From assembly GCA_964512105.1 (NCBI GenBank), contig CAZEGI010000016.1:1-26043 (forward strand): a DNA stretch of 26,043 bases. The letters are read 5' to 3'. Each line of letters opens with the position of its first letter. Position 1 is the first letter of the stretch. Source of the stretch: CAZEGI01 sp964512105. GTDB taxonomy: Archaea; Altiarchaeota; Altiarchaeia; IMC4; CAZEGI01. The notes beneath the pieces are model-generated. The model saw nothing but the letters and a program-made list of their open reading frames with translations, was not told where the DNA came from and made no database searches. Position numbers and translations under genes: made by a program. Shown piece after piece: positions 21,403 through 26,043 of the stretch.

Positions 21403-23667
21403 ATGAAACTCCTCACCCTTGAGCTGGAAAACTGGGCGTGCCACAATTCGCTCAACATAGATCTATCGCAGGGTTTACAGATTGAGGGCAGGAATGGCAC
21501 AGGTAAAAGCTCCATACTCGAGGCGATAAGGTTTGTTTTTGCCAAATCGGGAACTGGGTTCAAACACCGCCTTAAGAACAGCGCGGATAACGCAAGGGTA
21601 ACCCTGACCTTCAGCAGGGACTCAACAACCTACAAAATCGAAAAAACCCTCTCCCGTGACAAATCCTCAACCGCAGTCATGTTCATGAATGGAGAACAGA
21701 TTGCCGACAACCCGAGCAGCGTTTCGCAACTGCTTGATGGAATTCTTCGTGAGGACCTGCTGGAAAAATTGCTTTATGTGCCGCAAGGCGAGCTTGTCGG
21801 TCTTGTTGACCGGCTCAGCAGCAAGCACGGTCGTCAGGAACTCGATTTCATGTTCGGTCTGGACCGCTTCGAAAAGGTATGGAAAGGCGTCGGTGAGGAA
21901 ATCCAGGCCTGCAAGGCGAAGCTCGAAATTTTGGAAGGGCAAAGGTCAAGGTATCCCGAAAATGCGGAAGAACTTTACAGCACCCGGATAAAAAACCTTT
22001 CCGACGAATCCTCGGCGCTTGCAAAAAAAATCGACGAACTTGACAAAAAAACGAAAAGTTTCAGGGAGCGGCTTTCCGCTCTTGACGTAGGGATAGATTC
22101 AATACTGAAGATAAAAGGAAGAAAGGACTTCAACACCGAGCGCGTTGAGCATCTGAGGATGCGGATTTTGAAACTCGAGAACGACCTGAAAAATACACTT
22201 GAAAAACTGGATGGAGTTGAAAAAAAGAAGAAAGAGCTCGAAGCCCTGAAGGAAACGGAAGCCGGACTGAAAAAATTCCCAAGAATTCGGGAGCTTCTGC
22301 TCGAACTGGAAAGCATCAGGAAGAGAATGCAGGAATTTGACGAGCTTGACAATTACAAGAGAAAGCTTGTTGCATTAAGGAGCGAACTGATGTGGAAAAC
22401 GGAGACCGAAAAAACATGCTCCGAACTCGAGGCAAAGGTTCTCGAACTTGAAACAAACGTGGCGACCAACAGACGAGTGCTGGACGAGCGTCAGAAAAGC
22501 CTTGCGGATCTCGAAACCCTATCCAAGGAACCGAAATGTCCGAGATGCGGGCAGGTTCTCACCTGGCAGCACCTGTGGCGGGAAAAGAACCAGCTGAAGA
22601 GCGATATCGACACCGTGGGAAGAGCTATCGAACAGTCCGGCGCCATGCTGAAAAATCTGAAAGCCAATCTGAACGAGAAAAAATCCGTGCTCAGGGAGCT
22701 TGAGAGAAAGGAAATCGAGGTGGAGCACCTCGTCGAGCTTATACAAAAACAGACCTCCAAGCAAGAGGGATTGCATAAAACCCTCAGGGACACGGAACTG
22801 AGACTGAAGCATGAGGGATACGTGAATGAGCAGCTGATCGTGGTTGAAGATCATGCAAGGGAATTCAGCACGGTTCAGGCCCGCATACATCTACTCTCAC
22901 AGGACATCGAAAAAGAGCGCAGGTATTTCGAGGAGAAGCTAAGCCTTGCGAACAACCTTCAGGAGATCAAAGCAGAAAAGCTCAGGCTTGAGGAGGAGCT
23001 GAAAACATTGCACTACGATGAGTCGAAACTTGAGGAACTCCGCATTGGGCGTGAAACCGCGCAGAAGGAGTTTTACCTTTCAAACAGCGACCTCGAAAAA
23101 AACAAAATTCTGCTTGAAAACAACCGGAAGGCGCTCGACGAAACAGAGAACGAGAAAAAAGAGTTCCTGAACTCCAAGAGACAGCTGGACGAAGCGAAAA
23201 AACAGCTCTCATTGCTTATGGTCGCAAGGGATTTTTTCCACACGGACAAGGGCATTGTTAAATATCTGAGGGAAAGGTACATACACCAACTTGGCAATCT
23301 TCTTTCTTATTATTTTAACTCCATAAATCAGAATCCAAATTATAGGGATGTAGAGTTTGATGAGAACTACGGAATCCAGATCAAGACCAACAGCGGGGTG
23401 CTTTCCATTGCGCAGTTATCCGGGGGCGAAAAGGCGCAGATATCAATCGCGCTGAGAATAGCCATGATTGAAATGCTTTCTCCGGTAAGATTGCTCATTC
23501 TTGACGAGCCGTTCGGCAGCCTTGACCGCGAGCATAGGGATTTATTGGGAGACTCGTTGAACAAGGTCGCTGAAAACGGGCAGGTAATCCTCGTAACGCA
23601 TATACCGGTGGATTCGCTGCAGTTGTCGAATAAATTGCATCTTGGAGGATACCAATGGACACAGTAA
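21403..23667 (+). CDS. Rad50-like SMC-type ATPase with zinc hook
   Basis: The 754-residue protein has an N-terminal ATPase half with Walker A GRNGTGKSS (29-37) and a Q-loop region (VPQGELVGLVDR). Two long coiled-coil arms (about 160-370 and 390-625) flank a central zinc hook CPRC (C379, C382), almost exactly at the midpoint. The C-terminal half has the ABC signature LSGGE (672-676), Walker B LLILDEP (697-703), the D-loop SLDREHR and the H-loop VTHIP. All catalytic parts are present. Rad50 partners with Mre11 in double-strand break processing, but no Mre11, HerA or NurA gene is adjacent, and the arms are shorter than in typical archaeal Rad50 (about 880 residues). It may be Rad50 itself or a Rad50-like paralogue. 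Its end overlaps the DUF99 gene by 13 nt. Confidence 0.88.
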   Translation: MKLLTLELENWACHNSLNIDLSQGLQIEGRNGTGKSSILEAIRFVFAKSGTGFKHRLKNSADNARVTLTFSRDSTTYKIEKTLSRDKSSTAVMFMNGEQIADNPSSVSQLLDGILREDLLEKLLYVPQGELVGLVDRLSSKHGRQELDFMFGLDRFEKVWKGVGEEIQACKAKLEILEGQRSRYPENAEELYSTRIKNLSDESSALAKKIDELDKKTKSFRERLSALDVGIDSILKIKGRKDFNTERVEHLRMRILKLENDLKNTLEKLDGVEKKKKELEALKETEAGLKKFPRIRELLLELESIRKRMQEFDELDNYKRKLVALRSELMWKTETEKTCSELEAKVLELETNVATNRRVLDERQKSLADLETLSKEPKCPRCGQVLTWQHLWREKNQLKSDIDTVGRAIEQSGAMLKNLKANLNEKKSVLRELERKEIEVEHLVELIQKQTSKQEGLHKTLRDTELRLKHEGYVNEQLIVVEDHAREFSTVQARIHLLSQDIEKERRYFEEKLSLANNLQEIKAEKLRLEEELKTLHYDESKLEELRIGRETAQKEFYLSNSDLEKNKILLENNRKALDETENEKKEFLNSKRQLDEAKKQLSLLMVARDFFHTDKGIVKYLRERYIHQLGNLLSYYFNSINQNPNYRDVEFDENYGIQIKTNSGVLSIAQLSGGEKAQISIALRIAMIEMLSPVRLLILDEPFGSLDREHRDLLGDSLNKVAENGQVILVTHIPVDSLQLSNKLHLGGYQWTQ

Positions 23668-24251
23668 AATTCTACCGTGTGAAGGAGGAGGTCAGGATTC
23701 TCGGGATAGACGATGCTCCGTTCAAACGCGGGGACCGGGAAGTTTTGCTGGTCGGTACGGTTTTTCGCGGGGGTTCATACATGGACGGCGTTCTTACAAC
23801 AAAAATCCGGGTCGATGGTTTCAACGCAACTGAAAAAATCGCCGATATGGTGAAAAAGTGCAGGTTCAAGGACCTTAGGGTGATAATGCTGGACGGCATC
23901 GGCTTTGGCGGGTTCAACGTCGTTGACATCGATGCGTTGTTCAAAAAAACCAAGCTCCCGGTCATCGTCGTGACCCGAAAGAAACCGGATTTTGCAGACA
24001 TAAAAAACGCCCTGAAAAACCTGAGCAGTCCCGGAAGAAGATGGAGGTGCATCGAGAAAGCGGGAGAACCGGTAAAAACCGAGACCAAGTATGGAAAGCA
24101 CGTTTACATACAGACCCGCGGAATAAGGTTGGAGGACGCCAAAAGGATAGTAAAACTGGCATCCACACGAAGCCTTATTCCGGAGCCGGTCAGGGTCGCG
24201 CACCTCATTGCGCAGGGGGTTGTGCTTGGGGAGTCGAGAGGAAAGGCTTAA
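23655..24251 (+). CDS. DUF99 family protein (endonuclease V-like fold)
   Basis: The 198-residue protein has LGIDDAPF (16-23), an LDGIGFGGFNVVD segment near residue 79, VIVVTRKKPD and a YIQTRGIRLEDAKRIVKLA segment, all typical of DUF99 (COG1628). DUF99 is related to the endonuclease V/RNase H-like fold, and its cellular role is unclear. GGAGG six bases before the ATG (23644-23648) supports the start, which overlaps the Rad50-like gene and suggests a joint role in DNA metabolism. The last 57 bp of its coding sequence before the stop are repeated exactly at 24912-24968, beyond a toxin-antitoxin cassette. Confidence 0.9.
   Translation: MDTVKFYRVKEEVRILGIDDAPFKRGDREVLLVGTVFRGGSYMDGVLTTKIRVDGFNATEKIADMVKKCRFKDLRVIMLDGIGFGGFNVVDIDALFKKTKLPVIVVTRKKPDFADIKNALKNLSSPGRRWRCIEKAGEPVKTETKYGKHVYIQTRGIRLEDAKRIVKLASTRSLIPEPVRVAHLIAQGVVLGESRGKA
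24191..24247 (+). repeat. 57-bp direct repeat, copy 1 (3' end of DUF99 gene)
   Basis: The segment from CAGGGTCGCG to GAAAGGC encodes the last 18 complete codons before the final Ala of DUF99 and is identical to 24912-24968. Flanking bases differ on both sides, so the match is exactly 57 bp. It continues into T-TAA, giving Ala-stop. Confidence 0.95.
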
Positions 24252-24275
24252 ATATCCATAAAACCAATAAACTTA

Positions 24276-24548
24276 ATGCAGAAGATGGAAAAAAGAATTG
24301 ACGGCAGAATAGTAATCAACCCAAAAATCATGGTCGGTAAACCTGTAATCAGGGGAACACGAATACCTGTGGACGCAATTATAAAAAGGATAGCAGATGG
24401 TTTGACGATAAAAGAAATTCTCAAGGATTACCCCAATCTGACCAAGGACGATGTGAAGGCGGCTTTACATTATGCGCTTGATTTGGTGCGTGGCGAAGAT
24501 GTATTGCCACTGGTAACGAAAGTTGAGAAGCATGCGGTTTCTGGTTGA
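24276..24548 (+). CDS. DUF433 antitoxin (VapB45-like)
   Basis: The 90-residue protein contains GKPVIRGTRIPVDAIIKRIADGLTIKEILKDYPNLTKDDVKAALHYAL, the complete DUF433 helix-turn-helix domain. DUF433 proteins pair with DUF5615 PIN-like proteins as antitoxins. The ATG at 24285 (MEKRIDGR) is an alternative start. TTAAATAT at 24248-24255 is about 25 bp upstream, so the message is probably leaderless. Its end overlaps the toxin gene by 17 nt. Base composition looks more AT-rich than the neighbours, consistent with transfer. The cassette lies between two 57-bp direct repeats. Confidence 0.92.
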   Translation: MQKMEKRIDGRIVINPKIMVGKPVIRGTRIPVDAIIKRIADGLTIKEILKDYPNLTKDDVKAALHYALDLVRGEDVLPLVTKVEKHAVSG

Positions 24549-24879
24549 TGAATGCACTGGTAAAAGATTAGCAATACTCTTAAAGAGGGAAGGTTATGAT
24601 GCACTGTTTGTAGGAGACAGCATGCGTTCTGCTTCCGATGAAGAAATTATAAAAAAGTGCGAACAGGATGGCAGGATACTCATCACGGATGATAAGGATT
24701 TTGGAGAGTTGGTCTTTAGGTTAAGTAGACCTATAAGGGGCGTTATTTTACTTAGAATCGTTACCGTTCCTGAGAGGAGATTTAAGGCGTTAATTAAGTT
24801 ATTGAAAACCTATGACGTGAAAAATAGGTTCATAGTTCTTGAAGAAAATGCTATACGGAGCAGAAAAATAAAGCATTAA
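24532..24879 (+). CDS. DUF5615 PIN-like toxin
   Basis: The preferred start at 24532 gives 115 residues beginning MRFLVDECTGKRLA, the usual opening of this family; an ATG at 24523 adds three residues. Acidic residues expected in the PIN-like active site are present (D6, E7 near the start; SDEEI; LITDDKDFG). DUF5615 (Mut7-C/PIN-like) proteins are presumed RNases that act as toxins with DUF433 antitoxins. The gene overlaps the antitoxin by 17 nt, as is normal for such pairs. It appears intact and full-length. Confidence 0.92.
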   Translation: MRFLVDECTGKRLAILLKREGYDALFVGDSMRSASDEEIIKKCEQDGRILITDDKDFGELVFRLSRPIRGVILLRIVTVPERRFKALIKLLKTYDVKNRFIVLEENAIRSRKIKH

Positions 24880-24911
24880 TCGCATCATACGGACACGAGA
24901 AATCGTGAAAA

Positions 24912-24968
24912 CAGGGTCGCGCACCTCATTGCGCAGGGGGTTGTGCTTGGGGAGTCGAGAGGAAAGGC
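24912..24968 (+). repeat. 57-bp direct repeat, copy 2
   Basis: This is an exact copy of 24191-24247, lying 32 bp after the toxin gene. It is followed by A-TGA, so if joined to the DUF99 gene it would again give Ala-stop. This is the remnant expected if a cassette integrated at the DUF99 3' end. Confidence 0.95.
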
Positions 24969-25076
24969 ATGATATAAAATGTGGTCGATACATACCGATT
25001 TCATGAAAATCCGCTCAATAATCACCAGAATCGGATAAAATTCCACTTTTAAATAACAAAGACCATAACATTATAC
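24969..25076 (+). promoter_or_regulatory. Intergenic region with probable promoter of VanZ-like gene
   Basis: TTTTAAATA at 25047-25055 is centred about 26 bp before the ATG at 25077, fitting a leaderless archaeal promoter. I see no gene or RNA in the rest. Confidence 0.5.
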
Positions 25077-25481
25077 ATGGATTACGGAAGCCATGTGGAA
25101 GAATTTTTCACACATTGTTACAAGAACTTAGTGGTGGGTAGGTACCATCCGCATTTGGGTTTCTTCCTGATTGCTGCGTTCATAGCCCTGGTGTCAGCAA
25201 TACCGTTTCCGAGGGGCACTTTTTCAAATGAGTTCGCAATGCTCGCGCATTTCTGCATGTTTGGTTTACTCGGCCTAGCACTGTCGCATGTCGCAAAGGG
25301 TAGCGATTCCTCACTGGACAAAAAGGCGTTGTTTAGCATCATGTTCATTGCCTTAGGTTTTGGCATTTTAGACGAATTCCATCAAACGTTTGTTTTGAAC
25401 CGGAGTGCGGATATAACCGATATTTTTGTTGATGGAGTCGGTGCACTTGCGGGTTCAGTATATAAATATGTAAAAATATAA
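25077..25481 (+). CDS. VanZ-like membrane protein
   Basis: The 134-residue protein has about four hydrophobic helices (about 28-43, 53-71, 84-96 and 115-130) and the VanZ motif: DEFHQTFVLNRSADITDIFVDGVGALAG. VanZ-like proteins are found widely in bacteria and archaea; VanZ itself raises teicoplanin resistance, but the general function is unknown, and resistance should not be inferred here. It starts at a leaderless-type promoter and is followed 11 bp later by the pilin gene, so the two may form one transcription unit. Confidence 0.88.
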   Translation: MDYGSHVEEFFTHCYKNLVVGRYHPHLGFFLIAAFIALVSAIPFPRGTFSNEFAMLAHFCMFGLLGLALSHVAKGSDSSLDKKALFSIMFIALGFGILDEFHQTFVLNRSADITDIFVDGVGALAGSVYKYVKI

Positions 25482-25492
25482 TGGGGTGGTAA

Positions 25493-25942
25493 ATGAATAA
25501 AAAAGCCGTATCTATTTTGGTGTGCCTTTTGCTGGGCACAATGGTGGTCGCCCAAGAATCAGCGGGCGACATCTTCGGAGAGAAGCTGAGCAGGATTCTG
25601 TGCACGGTCATAACAATCCTATTCCTGGTTGCCTCCGGGGTTGCGGTAATCATAATGGTCCTGAACGGACTGAAGTGGACCGCAGCCGGTGACGACGCGG
25701 GCGCAAGGAAGCAGGCAAGGGATGGTTTAGTCCATGCCATAATCGGACTGACCATAGTGATGCTTGCGATTTACGTTGTGTCCGTAGTTGTCGAAGACAG
25801 CGATGTACCGATGCTTTCGTGCGGATTCCCTGTATGGGGCAGTTCCGGTGAAAGCGGATACGTGTACACGACATCAGCAGGCATGCCAACTGGGTATGTA
25901 ACCGGAAAAACAGGTTATTATTACGCAGTGAACAAAAAATGA
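25493..25942 (+). CDS. T4SS pilin-like protein (VirB2/TrbC/CedA1 type)
   Basis: The 149-residue protein has a signal peptide (MNKKAVSILVCLLLGTMVVA, cleavage near 20-22), then two long hydrophobic helices. These are about 36-60 (CTVITILFLVASGVAVIIMVL) and 79-101 (AIIGLTIVMLAIYVVSVVV), joined by a short polar basic loop with AAGDDAGARKQARDG. This two-helix hairpin with a GD-containing cytoplasmic loop is the hallmark of VirB2/TrbC-type conjugative pilins and of related short proteins in CPR bacteria and archaea. The C-terminal approximately 45 residues are Gly/Ser/Tyr-rich with one Cys, and would be exterior. A GGGGTGG run just before the ATG may be its ribosome-binding site. It could be a structural subunit for the VirB6-like apparatus at 12882-15098. 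Confidence 0.65.
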   Translation: MNKKAVSILVCLLLGTMVVAQESAGDIFGEKLSRILCTVITILFLVASGVAVIIMVLNGLKWTAAGDDAGARKQARDGLVHAIIGLTIVMLAIYVVSVVVEDSDVPMLSCGFPVWGSSGESGYVYTTSAGMPTGYVTGKTGYYYAVNKK

Positions 25943-25988
25943 GGATATATCCTCAAAGAATGAATAAAGGATATATCCCCAAAGAATG
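25942..25988. promoter_or_regulatory. Pair of palindromic direct repeats
   Basis: AGGATATATCCTCAAAGAATG (25942-25962) and a second copy with one mismatch (25968-25988) are spaced 26 bp apart. Each contains the perfect 10-bp palindrome GGATATATCC (25943-25952 and 25969-25978). A TATA-like core ATATAT lies inside each palindrome, so a bound regulator would block the promoter of the next gene. Confidence 0.7.
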
Positions 25989-26008
25989 TATCCATAACAG
26001 TGAGCAAA

Positions 26009-26043
26009 ATGAGGAATAAACTCTATGCGATACTGGTATGCGT
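26009..26043 (+). CDS. Start of a further gene, probably secreted or membrane protein (partial)
   Basis: From the ATG at 26009 an open frame reads MRNKLYAILVC to the window edge. The basic start followed by hydrophobic residues resembles the beginning of the pilin next door (MNKKAVSILVC), so it may be a paralogous pilin or another exported component. Only 11 codons are visible. Confidence 0.4.
   Translation, partial: MRNKLYAILVC

Noticed and set aside
25077..25481. Antibiotic resistance role for the VanZ-like gene
   Set aside because: The VanZ fold is widespread and mostly uncharacterised; no vancomycin-resistance genes accompany it and archaea lack the murein target.
1..26043. CRISPR arrays, tRNA or rRNA genes, insertion sequences
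   Set aside because: No regularly spaced repeat-spacer series, no tRNA T-loop signature in the intergenic gaps, and no transposase or integrase coding sequence was found by reading.

Overview
This window comes from a compact archaeal chromosome. The evidence is the set of archaeal or eukaryote-type information genes (aIF2-alpha, Nop10, RpoE', Spt4, S24e, S27ae, aTrm56), the archaeal lipid gene geranylgeranyl reductase, the split GMP synthetase, DUF359, DUF99 and DUF429, TATA-like elements placed for leaderless transcripts, and chains of ATGA start/stop overlaps. Threonine-rich linkers, very large Cys-rich surface proteins and type-IV-secretion-like parts suggest an uncultivated lineage, probably DPANN or Altiarchaeota-like. 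That placement is an inference; no 16S rRNA gene is present.

Layout. Positions 1-458 (minus) hold the start of a Cys-rich secreted protein that runs off the left edge. 485-1708 (minus) is a bifunctional GlmU-like sugar nucleotidyltransferase. 1750-4268 (minus) is an operon read aIF2-alpha, Nop10, ferredoxin, geranylgeranyl reductase, small GatC-like protein. Divergent from it are an acetolactate synthase regulatory subunit (4317-4796) and a site-2-type membrane protease with CBS domains (4801-5862). 5901-15098 holds a 2286-residue secreted, membrane-anchored Cys-rich protein and a VirB6/TrbL/CedA-like polytopic membrane protein ending in helix-hairpin-helix domains. The 120 bp between them carries five copies of one heptamer in nested inverted and direct repeats.

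15111-17568 (minus) is an operon of a COG2509 flavoprotein, aTrm56 and the GMP synthase glutaminase subunit. 17579-18844 (minus) holds a DUF429 protein and two small membrane proteins built from one repeated FLKP...SC..VW module. 18876-20743 (minus) is the conserved operon rpoE', spt4, dephospho-CoA kinase (DUF359), S24e, S27ae, with every junction a 4-nt overlap. 20744-20999 contains a strong TATA-like element and a highly structured leader with a perfect Shine-Dalgarno site for a 111-residue four-helix membrane protein. Next are a Rad50-like zinc-hook ATPase overlapping a DUF99 gene, then a DUF433/DUF5615 toxin-antitoxin cassette bounded by an exact 57-bp copy of the DUF99 3' end. The right end has a VanZ-like protein, a T4SS-type pilin (VirB2/TrbC/CedA1-like), two palindromic operator-like repeats and the first codons of another gene.

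The most interesting reading is that the giant surface protein, the VirB6-like pore and the VirB2-like pilin are parts of an archaeal conjugation or DNA-import (Ced/Ted-like) apparatus. The pore and the gene after the pilin are each preceded by tandem-repeat operators. The motor ATPase is not in this window. The toxin-antitoxin insertion and the structured leader are two further, independent items of interest.
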